NCBI RefSeq assembly: GCF_900184795.1
Contig: NZ_FXXN01000026.1
Coordinates: 378,064 to 442,063 of the forward strand
DNA from: Magnetospirillum sp. 15-1
GTDB lineage: Bacteria > Pseudomonadota > Alphaproteobacteria > Rhodospirillales > Magnetospirillaceae
DNA length: 64,000 nt
Direction of reading: 5' to 3'
How positions within the stretch are numbered: the stretch's first letter is position 1; every line of letters begins with the position of its first letter. The notes under the pieces were generated by a model, which did not search any database, had not been told where the DNA came from, and worked only from the letters and a program-made list of their open reading frames with translations. Positions 25,470-34,237 of the stretch are shown here, piece by piece. The position numbers and the translations under genes were made by a program.

Positions 25470-26066
25470 TCAACCCTTGTGCATCTCGCCCATCATCTTG
25501 CGGCGGCGCTCGTCGCGCTTCATGCGGATCATCCTGGTGTCGTCGGCCATGCCCATGTAGGTGAGCATCAGGGCCTTGTCAAAGTCGGCCAGTTCACCGT
25601 CACCCCTGGCGGCCTCGGCCGCCACCTTGGAGGCGAACGAGGTCTTGGGCTTCTTGGTCATGACCCCCTTGTGATCACCGCCGATGACATAGGTGGCGGC
25701 CTCGGCGTTGGTCAGCGGCTTGATGGCCTCGCCCGAGCCGTTGTCGGGGGCGTAGATGGCTTTGGGCACCCGGTCCAGATTGACCGACAGCGACACGGCG
25801 GCGCAGTGGATGGAGCAGGTGCCGTCCACCAGATCGTCGGAGTAGTGAACCAGATGGCGGCTGAAGTGGTACTCCTTGCGGTCCATGCCGCAATAGGGAC
25901 ACTTGGGGTACTTGGTCAGTTCGTCCACCAGCGGCGTGGGGTCCTTGGGCTTCTTCGGAATGAACTGCATGGGGGTGCCGTCGCCCTCGGCGGCGAAAGC
26001 GGGAACGGCCACGGTGGCGGCCAGGCCCAAGGTGGTACCGGCGGCCAGGAACTTACGACGGTTCAT
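25470..26066 (-). CDS. NosL-family protein with Tat-type signal
   Basis: 198 aa from ATG at 26066 with GGAGAG upstream. The N-terminus MNRRKFLAAGTTLGLAATVAVPAFAA is a twin-arginine-like signal. The NosL-type metal site is KYPKCPYCGMDRKEY (about 52-66), followed by HYSDDLVDGTCSIHCAA, with extra Cys and His. The C-terminus is basic and Met-rich (MKRDERRRKMMGEMHKG). Probably a periplasmic copper carrier. Tat export implies folding or metal loading before translocation. Confidence 0.85.
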   Translation of the reverse strand: MNRRKFLAAGTTLGLAATVAVPAFAAEGDGTPMQFIPKKPKDPTPLVDELTKYPKCPYCGMDRKEYHFSRHLVHYSDDLVDGTCSIHCAAVSLSVNLDRVPKAIYAPDNGSGEAIKPLTNAEAATYVIGGDHKGVMTKKPKTSFASKVAAEAARGDGELADFDKALMLTYMGMADDTRMIRMKRDERRRKMMGEMHKG

Positions 26067-26089
26067 TATGTTCTCCTCTCCAAGACAAC

Positions 26090-26779
26090 TCACCAGTTGG
26101 ACAAGTTCTTCATCACCGCGAAGAAGCGCAGGCCCTGCATCAGGGTTGCCGCGCCCAGGGCGATGACCACGATGGCCGCGCCCTTCAGCAGCCATCCCCG
26201 TGCCGCGGCCCCCAGGCGGCCCAGCACGAAGCTCACGAACAGCATGGACGGCAGGGTACCCAACCCGAAGGCCAGCATCAGCAGACCGCCCTGCCAGATT
26301 TCGGACGCCGCGGTCGCCTTGACCGCCACCGCCAGGGTAAGCGCGCAAGGCATCAGCCCGTTCATCAGCCCGGCCATGGCGGCGCCCCGCGCCGAGCCCT
26401 TGGCGGCCGTGGCGAAGTAGTATTTTCCGAAGGTCCGCATGGGCATGCCGATCAGCGGCAACCGCCGGGGCAGCCAGCCCAGGATGTCGAGGCCCAGGGC
26501 GATGACCACCACGCCCGCGACGATCTGCAAGATGCCCTGGACCTTGCCGACGATGCCGGTGGACACCAGGGCGAGACCCAGCGCGGCGGCCAGCAGGCCG
26601 ACCAGCACATAGATGGAGACCCGCGCCCCGTGATAGGCCAACGCCGGAACCGCGCCCCGCCCCGCCTCGCCCATGCGCACGAAGCAGGCCGAGACCAGCG
26701 AGCCGCACATGCCGACGCAATGGCCGCTGCCAAGGATGCCGGCCATGAAGGCGAGCGTGTAGTCGATTTCGCCTTCCAC
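26090..26779 (-). CDS. Sulfite exporter TauE/SafE-like (CcoH/DsbD-type) membrane protein
   Basis: 229 aa with about six transmembrane helices. The family motif GSGHCVGMCG (about 17-26) and a second Pro-Cys site in NGLMPCALTLA (about 138-148) identify the SafE-like group. It is found with copper ATPases and cytochrome oxidase assembly genes and is suggested to move copper or reductant. Starts at GTG 26779, directly after the TAG of the P-type ATPase gene. Confidence 0.83.
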   Translation of the reverse strand: MEGEIDYTLAFMAGILGSGHCVGMCGSLVSACFVRMGEAGRGAVPALAYHGARVSIYVLVGLLAAALGLALVSTGIVGKVQGILQIVAGVVVIALGLDILGWLPRRLPLIGMPMRTFGKYYFATAAKGSARGAAMAGLMNGLMPCALTLAVAVKATAASEIWQGGLLMLAFGLGTLPSMLFVSFVLGRLGAAARGWLLKGAAIVVIALGAATLMQGLRFFAVMKNLSNW

Positions 26780-29191
26780 CTACCTGTCCTTCTGCAGCCG
26801 GAGCGAGTTGGTCACCACCGACACCGAGGACAGCGCCATGGCCGACGACGCCACCATGGGACTGAGTTCGCCAAGCGCGGCGCCGGGAATGGCGATGGTG
26901 TTGTAGCCCATGGCCCACACCAGATTCTGGCGGATGATGCGCATGGTCTTGCGGGAAAGCTCGATCATCTCGGCCACCTTGGCGATGTCGCCGCCCACCA
27001 GGGTGACCGGCGCCGCCTCGATGGCCACGTCGGTGCCGGTGCCGATGGCGAAGCCCACGTCGGCCGCCGCCAAAGCGGGGGCGTCGTTGATGCCGTCGCC
27101 GATCATTCCCACCACCTCGCCCGCCGCCCGTAACCGGGCGACGATCTCCTGCTTTCGCGCCGGCGAGGCCTGGGCCACCACCTCGGGAATGCCCACCTCG
27201 GCGGCGATGGCGCGCGCCGCGTCCTCCACGTCGCCGGTCGCCATGACGGTGCGCACCCCCAGATCGTGCAGGCGGGCAATGGCCGCCGCCGAGGTGGGGC
27301 GCGGCCGGTCGGAAACGCCGAACAGGGCCGCGAATTTACCGTCGATGGCGGCCAGAACCGGGGTCTGCCCGGCCAGGGCCGGGACTTGGACGGCGACACC
27401 CTCCGCCGCCAGGAAGGAGGCGCTGCCCACCAGCACCGCATGCCCACCGACGCGGGCGCGGATGCCTCGGCCGATCTCCGCCGAAAAGTCATCGGCCGCC
27501 TGGGGCTCGATGCCGCGCGAACGGGCGTAATCCACCACCGAGCGGCCGAGATGATGCTCGGACCCGGCCTCGGCGGCGCCGACCAGGGCCAGAACCGTAT
27601 CCGGATCGAAGCCGGGCTGGGCCGCGAAATGGGACACCACCGGGCGGCCCTCGGTCACCGTGCCGGTCTTGTCGAACACCAGCACCGTCAGAGTGGCCGC
27701 CGTTTCCAGCGCCTCGCCATTGCGGATATAGATGCCGCGCCGCGCCGCCTGGCCGGTGGCGGCCATGATGGCGGTGGGGGTGGCGAGGCCCAAGGCGCAA
27801 GGGCAGGCGATCAGCAGCACCGAGACGGCATTGCCCAGGGCGGTGGAGAAGCGCGCCCCTCCGGCCAGCCAAGTGGCGAAGGTCACCCCCGCCACCGCCA
27901 CGACGCCCGGCACGAACACCGAGGAAACCCGATCGGCCATGCGCTGCACCGGCAACTTGGCGGCCTGGGCGTGATCGACCATGCGGACGATGCCGGCCAG
28001 CACCGTATCCTGACCCACGGCGGTGGCGCGCATGCGGAAGCTTCCGGCGCCGTTGATGCAGCCGCCGATCACCGCGTCGCCCGGCCCCTTGACCACCGGC
28101 ATGCTTTCGCCGGTGACCATGGATTCGTCCAAGGTGGTGCGGCCACTCACGACGCCGCCGTCTACCGGCACCCGCTCGCCGGGGCGCACCACCAGGATGT
28201 CGCCCACCGCCAGATCGTCCACCGGCACCACCACCTCGATTTCGTCGCGGACAACAATCGCGGTGGGAGGCTGCAGGTCGAGCAGCCGGCGAATGGCGTC
28301 ACCGGCCTTGCCCTTGGCCCGCTCCTCCAGCCAGCGACCCAGCAGCACGAAGGAGACGATGCCCGCCGCCGCCTCGAAATAGAGGTGATGCCTTCCCGCC
28401 AGCATGGAGGCCACCGAATGGCCATAGGCCGACCCGGCCCCCAGCGCGATCAGGGTATCCATATTGGCGGTACGGTTCCGGGCCAGCTTGGCGGCGCGGG
28501 TGAAGAACGGCCGCCCGGCCCCCAGCACCACCGGGGTGGCGAGGGCGAATTCCACCACATGCCACAGCCGCGAGCGGGGCATGGCCATGCCGATGACCAT
28601 CACCGGCAGGCTGAGCAGACAGGCCGCCAAGGCGCGGCGCTTGGCATCCTTCACGTGCTGGCGTTCGCGTTCGACGATCATGCGGCGCTGCGACAGCGTA
28701 TCCATGGGCCGGGCCTGATAACCCAGCGCCCCGATGCGGGCCTCCAGCGCCGGGCGATCCAGGCTTCCGGTCACCGTGGCGGTAGCGGTGGCATAGTTGA
28801 CGCTTGCCGAGCGCACCATGGGATCACGGCTCAAACTCATCTGGATCAGGGCGGCGCACGAGGCGCAGGTCATGCCCTCCACCGCCACGCTGACCTCACC
28901 GACCTCGCCCTCGTCACACGTCGCCGGGGGCGGAGCCTGCTTCGGCGCCCGCGCCACATTGCCCGCCACGGTGTCGATAAGGCGCAGCAGGGTCTCGGCC
29001 GGCATCGCCTTCGGATCGAAGCGCACCGCCAGCGAGGCCAAGGCGGGCACCACCCGCACCTCGCGGATGGCGGCATGCTTGCGCAACAGGATTTCCAGCA
29101 GGCACAGCCGCTCGGCCTCGCCCTTCAGCGCCGGGACCACCACACGGACCCGGCGCCGCAACTGGTGGACGACCTGGACCGTCCCGGTCAT
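26780..29191 (-). CDS. P1B-type heavy-metal ATPase (copper-like CPC type)
   Basis: 803 aa. The N-terminus has a degenerate HMA-like domain without CxxC (about 1-75) and a canonical HMA domain with GMTCASCA (about 105-112). Then follow eight TM helices, TGES in the actuator, CPC in IACPCALGLATP (about 452-463), DKTGT (about 506-510) and GDGINDAPALA in the hinge. CPC and HMA indicate Cu(I)/Ag(I) efflux from the cytosol, either for detoxification or to load periplasmic cuproproteins (FixI/CopA2 type). ATG at 29191 overlaps the upstream stop as ATGA. Confidence 0.93.
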   Translation of the reverse strand: MTGTVQVVHQLRRRVRVVVPALKGEAERLCLLEILLRKHAAIREVRVVPALASLAVRFDPKAMPAETLLRLIDTVAGNVARAPKQAPPPATCDEGEVGEVSVAVEGMTCASCAALIQMSLSRDPMVRSASVNYATATATVTGSLDRPALEARIGALGYQARPMDTLSQRRMIVERERQHVKDAKRRALAACLLSLPVMVIGMAMPRSRLWHVVEFALATPVVLGAGRPFFTRAAKLARNRTANMDTLIALGAGSAYGHSVASMLAGRHHLYFEAAAGIVSFVLLGRWLEERAKGKAGDAIRRLLDLQPPTAIVVRDEIEVVVPVDDLAVGDILVVRPGERVPVDGGVVSGRTTLDESMVTGESMPVVKGPGDAVIGGCINGAGSFRMRATAVGQDTVLAGIVRMVDHAQAAKLPVQRMADRVSSVFVPGVVAVAGVTFATWLAGGARFSTALGNAVSVLLIACPCALGLATPTAIMAATGQAARRGIYIRNGEALETAATLTVLVFDKTGTVTEGRPVVSHFAAQPGFDPDTVLALVGAAEAGSEHHLGRSVVDYARSRGIEPQAADDFSAEIGRGIRARVGGHAVLVGSASFLAAEGVAVQVPALAGQTPVLAAIDGKFAALFGVSDRPRPTSAAAIARLHDLGVRTVMATGDVEDAARAIAAEVGIPEVVAQASPARKQEIVARLRAAGEVVGMIGDGINDAPALAAADVGFAIGTGTDVAIEAAPVTLVGGDIAKVAEMIELSRKTMRIIRQNLVWAMGYNTIAIPGAALGELSPMVASSAMALSSVSVVTNSLRLQKDR

Positions 29192-29880
29192 TTCTTCACC
29201 TTGGTAATGGCGCCCTTGCGATAACGGACCAGCAGAAAAGTCAGGTAGAACACCGTCATCCACTGGTAGCGGAAGGCCCAGGGACGCGGCAGCCATTGGC
29301 CGATGATGCGGTCCCAGTGCTGGCGGATCAGGTAGAAGGCCACCAGATCGTTGCAGAAATGGATGATCCATTCCTGCAGATCGACGCCGCCTTGGACCGG
29401 CTTGCCGGTCTTGATGGCGACGATCTGGCGCACCACGTCGGCCTTGGCCTTCAGATCGTCATAGCGCCGCCGCACGGCGCGGACGGGCGCCGCCGCCTTG
29501 AGGCGGTCCAGCCAGCCCGGTGCCACCGGCTCCTCGTCGGGGGCCGGCGGCACCCGGTCCAGGTCCACCGCCTCGCCCACCAGCCCGGCCAGCCTCCGGG
29601 CGATATCGGCCAGGGGAGAGACATCCTCGAACCAGCGGATGGACAGCTTGCCGGCACCGGTGAAGACATGGACGCGATAGACGCCCTCCATGGCCTCCAG
29701 CCCGGCGGTCAGCACCGCCGCCGCCTGCGGCGTGCGGAGCGGTTCGGGCAGATCGAATCGCACATGGCCGGCAGAGCGATGACGCACCGTCATCGCCTGC
29801 CACAGCACCTTGGCGCGGGCCTCGCGGGCGGCCAGGGCCGCCTTCCCCCTTACTCCGATCATGCCCCTTCCACCAATCAT
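29188..29880 (-). CDS. HMA_2-type domain membrane protein
   Basis: 230 aa from ATG at 29880 (GGGGAGG upstream). Residues 30-110 resemble the cysteine-free HMA_2 domain that precedes some P1B ATPases (VRHRSAGHVRFDLPEPL). The C-terminal part has a hydrophobic segment (YQWMTVFYLTFLLVRY) with basic ends. The first domain of the following ATPase has the same character, so this protein may act as a detached regulatory domain. Overlaps that gene by 4 bases. Confidence 0.68.
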   Translation of the reverse strand: MIGGRGMIGVRGKAALAAREARAKVLWQAMTVRHRSAGHVRFDLPEPLRTPQAAAVLTAGLEAMEGVYRVHVFTGAGKLSIRWFEDVSPLADIARRLAGLVGEAVDLDRVPPAPDEEPVAPGWLDRLKAAAPVRAVRRRYDDLKAKADVVRQIVAIKTGKPVQGGVDLQEWIIHFCNDLVAFYLIRQHWDRIIGQWLPRPWAFRYQWMTVFYLTFLLVRYRKGAITKVKK

Positions 29881-29895
29881 GGCGAAGCCTCCCCG

Positions 29896-30189
29896 CTATT
29901 CCTTGGCCTTGGCTTCCTCGGCCTCGCGGGTCTCCTCGACCAGATCGGCGAGGTTCTCCTTGGCGTTCAGCGCCATGTCGCGCCCCAGGTCGCTGGCCTT
30001 GGCCACGGCGGCGGTAATCTCCTTGCGGTATTTGAAGCCGAGATAGCCGATGGCGATTCCCGCCCCCAGCATCACCACCGGATGACCCAGCAGACGTCCG
30101 AACAGGCTTTTGCCCGCCACATATCCCACAGCCATAACAGCCCCCTTTCCAAGTTCATGTCCGAGATGGTTGGTGTCGTCGTTCATCAT
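29896..30189 (-). CDS. Small membrane protein linked to the P1B ATPase
   Basis: 97 aa. One or two hydrophobic helices (GHPVVMLGAGIAIGYLGF) followed by a charged helical tail ending in EETREAEEAKAKE. Shape and genomic position resemble the small single-span partners of metal ATPases (PacL-like), though I cannot show homology. ATG at 30189 overlaps the stop of the 58-aa metal-binding gene as ATGA. Confidence 0.65.
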   Translation of the reverse strand: MMNDDTNHLGHELGKGAVMAVGYVAGKSLFGRLLGHPVVMLGAGIAIGYLGFKYRKEITAAVAKASDLGRDMALNAKENLADLVEETREAEEAKAKE

Positions 30190-30362
30190 TTTTTATCCCC
30201 TTGTCCTTGGCCCTTATCCTTGACGGCATCCGGGTTCAGCATGATCCAGATGCCCCGGCAGCCCTCGCAGCAGAAGGCCATGTCCTTTTCCCCGGCCTTC
30301 AAGTGTAGGCCGTCCTTCGGCACCGGCAGCCCGCAAAGGTCGCAGGTCTCCGCCTCGCTCAC
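30186..30362 (-). CDS. 58-aa zinc-ribbon-like protein (ATPase metal-binding domain type)
   Basis: A short gene from GTG at 30362, overlapping the TlpA-like stop as GTGA, and ending at 30186 where it overlaps the next ATG. It has CDLCGLPVP (7-15) and AFCCEGCRGIW (29-39). This is the CxxCGLPVP...FCCxGC pattern of the metal-binding domain at the N-terminus of FixI/CopA2-type cation ATPases. Here it is a stand-alone protein. Both overlaps support it as real. Confidence 0.8.
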   Translation of the reverse strand: MSEAETCDLCGLPVPKDGLHLKAGEKDMAFCCEGCRGIWIMLNPDAVKDKGQGQGDKK

Positions 30363-30847
30363 AGCAACTCCTCCACCTTGCGGCGGAAGGTGGCCTCGTC
30401 GGTTTCGCCCAGGATGCGGCCCTTGATCTTGCCGTCGCGACCGACGAACAGGGTCATGGGCAGGCCGGTGACGCCGTACTGGCGGGTGACCTTGGACCCG
30501 GGGTCCAGCAGCACCGGATACGAAACGCCCAGCTTGGCGATGAAGCCGTCGATGTCACCCTTCTCCTGGCCGGCATTGACGGCCAATACCTCGAGGCCCC
30601 TGTCGCGGGACTGGCTCCAGACGGTCTGGATGATCTTCATCTCGTCCTTGCAGAACGGGCACCACGTGGCCCAGAAGCGCAGCACCACCACCTTGCCCGA
30701 TAGCTGAGCGGGATAATCCACCGCTCCCCCGTCCAGGGTGCTCAGCTTGAAGGCGGGCGGCGCGTCGCCCACATGGGGGGCCTTGCCGCCCGACTCGCCG
30801 CAGGCGGCCAGCAGCAGAAGGACGGCCAGCAGGCGGAACGCTCTCAT
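30359..30847 (-). CDS. TlpA/ResA-like thioredoxin lipoprotein
   Basis: 162 aa. Lipoprotein signal with lipobox LLLAACGES (Cys at about 16). Thioredoxin fold with active site WATWCPFC (about 61-68) and the cis-Pro loop GVTGLPMTLFV. Membrane-anchored periplasmic thiol reductant; in copper pathways such proteins reduce metal-binding cysteines. ATG at 30847 overlaps the upstream stop as ATGA. Confidence 0.88.
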   Translation of the reverse strand: MRAFRLLAVLLLLAACGESGGKAPHVGDAPPAFKLSTLDGGAVDYPAQLSGKVVVLRFWATWCPFCKDEMKIIQTVWSQSRDRGLEVLAVNAGQEKGDIDGFIAKLGVSYPVLLDPGSKVTRQYGVTGLPMTLFVGRDGKIKGRILGETDEATFRRKVEELL

Positions 30848-31890
30848 GGCTGGCCTCCGGACAGGTTGAGCAGAATGGCGTTGACCGGCGACTGCTCGAT
30901 CAGGATCAGGTGCGAGCGGACGATCAGCCAGACCGTCACCGCGGCGAACAGGGCGAAACCCGCCATGGAGGCGCCGACACAGCGGCGCACCATGCGCGGC
31001 CCCGCCTCGGCCAGACTGGCGATGCGCGCCGAGGGTGCCGCCACGCCGCCGCCCAGGCCGAGCGCGGTGGCGGCGAACAGCGGCAGATAGAGGGCGTAGC
31101 CCACATGGCCGTACTCCCCCTTCAGGATGCAGAACGGGCAGTGGTGCTGCGGCATTTCGTAGATGTAGACCGAGATGGCGGCCACCACCGCCTCCAGCGC
31201 CACCACGAAGGCCACCCCCGACACCAGGGCGTAAAGAATGGCGCCCTTTCCGGATTTCAGCACCCGGCGCCCCAGGACCAGCACCACTCCCAGCACCAGC
31301 GCCAGCAGGGACAGGGCGGCTTCCGGCGCCATGGTCGCCAGCTTGTCGCTGGTCACCTGGGTATTGCCGGAAAACAGGGTCGAGCAGCACGACGCGATGA
31401 CGTCGGCCCGCAGGCCGAGGAAATAGGCCAGTTGCACCCCGGCCGCGCCGGCCATCAGCGGCGCCAGGGCCAGCAGCGCCCCATACTTCACCCGCACCAG
31501 CGGATAATCGTAGCCGCGCGAGTCCACGTGGTTGAGCACCAGCCACACCCCGGCGGCGAAGAACACCACGATCTTCAGGTACAGGGTGGGAAAGCCGAAC
31601 TCGTTGACGTTCAGCGTGCCCACCGCGCACATGGCGCCGACGAACAGCGAGGACATGCGGTCGGCGTTGAACACGAACAGCACCAGCGACGCCAGTTCCG
31701 AGGCCAGCACCACCACCAGCAGGGTGGAGACCAGATAGGTGCGCTTTTCCATCTCCAACTGGGCCTCGGAGCCGCTGGCCGTATCCCAGCGCCGCAGCAC
31801 ATTGATGGCGAACGGCACGGAGGCGACCACCATCAGGGTTCCGATGGCCGAGGCCAGCAGCAGGGCGATGATGGCGGGCTGGAACACCAT
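30844..31890 (-). CDS. Multi-span membrane protein of unknown function
   Basis: 348 aa with about eight to nine transmembrane helices. A vitamin K epoxide reductase- or DsbB-like CxxC lies in HHCPFCILKG (about 243-252), and CC occurs in VIASCCSTLFSG. The Cys motif and HH pair suggest redox or metal function next to the TlpA-like protein. No family is assigned. It starts at ATG 31890, 3 bases after the stop of the ABC ATPase gene. Confidence 0.68.
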   Translation of the reverse strand: MVFQPAIIALLLASAIGTLMVVASVPFAINVLRRWDTASGSEAQLEMEKRTYLVSTLLVVVLASELASLVLFVFNADRMSSLFVGAMCAVGTLNVNEFGFPTLYLKIVVFFAAGVWLVLNHVDSRGYDYPLVRVKYGALLALAPLMAGAAGVQLAYFLGLRADVIASCCSTLFSGNTQVTSDKLATMAPEAALSLLALVLGVVLVLGRRVLKSGKGAILYALVSGVAFVVALEAVVAAISVYIYEMPQHHCPFCILKGEYGHVGYALYLPLFAATALGLGGGVAAPSARIASLAEAGPRMVRRCVGASMAGFALFAAVTVWLIVRSHLILIEQSPVNAILLNLSGGQP

Positions 31891-31893
31891 GGT

Positions 31894-32571
31894 TCAGTGG
31901 CTCTCCACCAACTGGCCGTCGCGCAGGCAGACCACATGGTCCACCACCGCCGTGTCGCAGACCATGGGGTCGTGGCTGGTCATCAGCACGGTCTTGCCCG
32001 CCTGCTTCAGGGTCTCGACGATGCCGAGGAACTGCCTGGACCGCTCGCTGTCCAGGTTGGCCGTGGGTTCGTCGGCGATCACCACCTCGGGGTCATTGAT
32101 CAAGGCCCGCGCGATGGCTACCCGCTGGGCCTCGCCGCCAGACAGCCATTCGGCGTTGGACTGGGCCTTTGGCCCGATGTCCAGGCTGTCCATCAGCGCA
32201 TGGGCGCGCTCGCTCAGTTCCTTGGGGTCGCGGCCCAGCGGATAGGCCGGAATCATCACGTTCTCCACCGCGCTGATGCCCTTCAGCAGGTTGAACTGCT
32301 GGAACACGAAGCCGAAGGTCGAGCGGCGGATATCGGTCAGGAACCGCTCGGGCAGGCCGGAAATGTCGCGGTCGCGCAGCCGCACCCGGCCCGAGGTGGG
32401 CCGTGCCAGACAGCCCACCAGGGTGAGCAGCGTGGTCTTGCCCGAACCGCTGGGTCCCCGGAATACCGTGACCTTGCCGGCCCTGACCGTGAGGTCGATG
32501 CCCTTCAGCGCCCAGAACTCGTTGCTCTTGCCCTGGTTGAAGGCTTTTCGCACGTCGGTGAGATGGATCAT
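31894..32571 (-). CDS. LolD/MacB-type ABC transporter ATPase
   Basis: 225 aa. Walker A GPSGSGKTTLL (about 39-49), Q-loop FGFVFQQFNLL, signature LSGGEAQRVAIARAL, Walker B VVIADEPTANLD and switch His in TSHDP. Sequence type matches ATPases that pair with FtsX-like permeases (LolCDE, MacB). ATG at 32571 overlaps the permease stop as ATGA. In NosL-containing loci an ABC pair (NosF/NosY) is also usual, but this one is of the FtsX type. Confidence 0.9.
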   Translation of the reverse strand: MIHLTDVRKAFNQGKSNEFWALKGIDLTVRAGKVTVFRGPSGSGKTTLLTLVGCLARPTSGRVRLRDRDISGLPERFLTDIRRSTFGFVFQQFNLLKGISAVENVMIPAYPLGRDPKELSERAHALMDSLDIGPKAQSNAEWLSGGEAQRVAIARALINDPEVVIADEPTANLDSERSRQFLGIVETLKQAGKTVLMTSHDPMVCDTAVVDHVVCLRDGQLVESH

Positions 32572-33701
32572 CGCATCACCTGATCGGGATCGACGATAGC
32601 GGCGCGCCAGATGGGCACCACGGTCGCCACCGTGTAGGGAAACACCGTGAAGAAGAACAGGGTGGCGACCTGCAATTCATCGACGAAGGGGGTCAGCCGG
32701 TATTTGGGGTACAGCACCGCCCAGCCCTTCAGCACTGGCTCGAACAGCCCGGCGCCCAGGTGGAAGACATGGGCATAGGCCAGCAGATAGCCGACCAGGA
32801 AGGCCGACAGCGACACCACCAGGCCTTCCAGCATCTTCAGGCGGATGACATCGCTGGTCTCCCAGCCCACCGCCTTGAGGATGCCGATCTCGCGCCGCTC
32901 CTCCGCCGACAGGCCGGACGCCTTCTCCCACGAGAAGATGGCGAAGGCCAGGATCGAGCCGGCCAGCAGCACCAGCAGCATGCCTTCGCGCCAGTCGAAC
33001 ACCGATTCGTAGGTTCGCAGAATCTCGTCTCTGAGAATGATGCGGGTATCGGGCAGCGCCGCGTCGATCTTCTCGGCGATCTTGCCCACCTCGCGCGGGT
33101 TCCGGACCGACACGGCCAGATCGGTGAACATCCCGGCCGGGATACCGAACAGACGGCGGAAGTCCTCTTCCGCCACCAGGAACAGGTCGGCGGACACCAG
33201 GGCCGATTCCCGCGAGATGGCATGGTCCACCTTGAACTGGACCAGGGAGCCGTCATGGGCGCGGAAGCTCATCAGATCGCCGGGATCGGCGCTCCTCACC
33301 CGCACCACTCCGTCGCCGATCACCACCTTGCCCGGCTCGATGCGGGGATTGGTCGGCACCATCAGGGTGTAGTTGGCCGCCGCCGCCGGGTCGAACAGGT
33401 ACCCCCACAGCCGCCCTTCGGCCGATTGAACGCCCCGGATGCCCTTGATGGCCTCCAGATGACGGGCGGGGATCAAATCGTGGCGCCCGGCCACCATGCG
33501 CTGGACCAGCACTTCCGGGCTCTTGGCCAGCACGGTGGCGGCTTCGCGGCGGATGGCGTGGGAGAACAGCATCACCGAGGCCAGCACGAAGACGATGGCG
33601 GTATAGACCGCCAGCATGCCCAGCGTCTTGCCCCGCCGGCGCGACAGCGACGACAGGCTGAAGTCCAGCAGGCTGCGCTGCTTATTGAGCCACACTCTCA
33701 T
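32568..33701 (-). CDS. FtsX/MacB-type ABC transporter permease
   Basis: 377 aa from ATG at 33701 (GGAAGGGG upstream). Typical FtsX layout: cytoplasmic N-terminus, TM1 (about 30-52), a periplasmic MacB-PCD-like domain of about 180 residues, then three TM helices at the C-terminus. GILKAVGWETSDVIRLKM is the conserved coupling region. It pairs with the next gene's ATPase. Such transporters do mechanotransmission or lipoprotein extraction rather than simple import. Confidence 0.88.
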   Translation of the reverse strand: MRVWLNKQRSLLDFSLSSLSRRRGKTLGMLAVYTAIVFVLASVMLFSHAIRREAATVLAKSPEVLVQRMVAGRHDLIPARHLEAIKGIRGVQSAEGRLWGYLFDPAAAANYTLMVPTNPRIEPGKVVIGDGVVRVRSADPGDLMSFRAHDGSLVQFKVDHAISRESALVSADLFLVAEEDFRRLFGIPAGMFTDLAVSVRNPREVGKIAEKIDAALPDTRIILRDEILRTYESVFDWREGMLLVLLAGSILAFAIFSWEKASGLSAEERREIGILKAVGWETSDVIRLKMLEGLVVSLSAFLVGYLLAYAHVFHLGAGLFEPVLKGWAVLYPKYRLTPFVDELQVATLFFFTVFPYTVATVVPIWRAAIVDPDQVMR

Positions 33702-33994
33702 GGCCGCCCCTTCCAAATGGGCGGCGGCAGCAACGATCCGGTGGGGAAGTGATCCATGGCGAAGGGGTGATCCTGGAAGGCGGAATGAAGGTCGGCCTGG
33801 CTGGGGTGGCGGGTGTAGCGGGCCTCGGTGAACAGCACCAGGTCGGTGAGACCCAGCCTCTCGACCATCTCGGCCTTGCGTTCCAGCGCGGGACCCTCGC
33901 GGGCAAGCCCCCGCGCGGCATCGGCGAAGCTGGCCCCCAACAGGACCAGCAACAGCGCCGACAGAAGCAGGAACGTATCGGATTTGCGCATCAC
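33698..33994 (-). CDS. Small secreted protein of unknown function
   Basis: 98 aa from GTG at 33994 (or 97 aa from ATG at 33991). Signal peptide or anchor (LLLSALLLVLLGASFADA). The mature part contains RYTRHPSQADLHSAFQDHPFAMDHFP, rich in His. GTGA overlap with the upstream gene and ATGA overlap with the permease gene make it a firm member of the operon. His pattern suggests metal contact, but no family is recognised. Confidence 0.72.
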   Translation of the reverse strand: MMRKSDTFLLLSALLLVLLGASFADAARGLAREGPALERKAEMVERLGLTDLVLFTEARYTRHPSQADLHSAFQDHPFAMDHFPTGSLLPPPIWKGRP

Positions 33995-34179
33995 ACCCGG
34001 GCCGCCGCCTTCATCAGCACCACGCGCAGCGCGCCGGTCAGGCTGGGGCCCACCCCCAGGCTCTGCGACAGGGCGGGAACCAGGATCAGCGAAGCAACGG
34101 TCAGGCCGGTGCCCAATACCAGCGACCCCAGGCCGATCTCGGCGGGCTTGGGCGCAGTCTTGACGGTGGAAGTGCTCAT
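33991..34179 (-). CDS. 62-aa membrane peptide of unknown function
   Basis: ATG at 34179 with GAGGACGAGAC upstream; one hydrophobic span (IGLGSLVLGTGLTVASLILVPAL). Overlaps the next gene as GTGA. No family recognised. Short, but the coupling to a definite gene and a good ribosome site support it. Confidence 0.62.
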   Translation of the reverse strand: MSTSTVKTAPKPAEIGLGSLVLGTGLTVASLILVPALSQSLGVGPSLTGALRVVLMKAAARV

Positions 34180-34237
34180 GTCTCGTCCTCCAGACTCCAT
34201 GACGACGGAGGCGACTGGTGTCGCCTTCGGCAATGCG

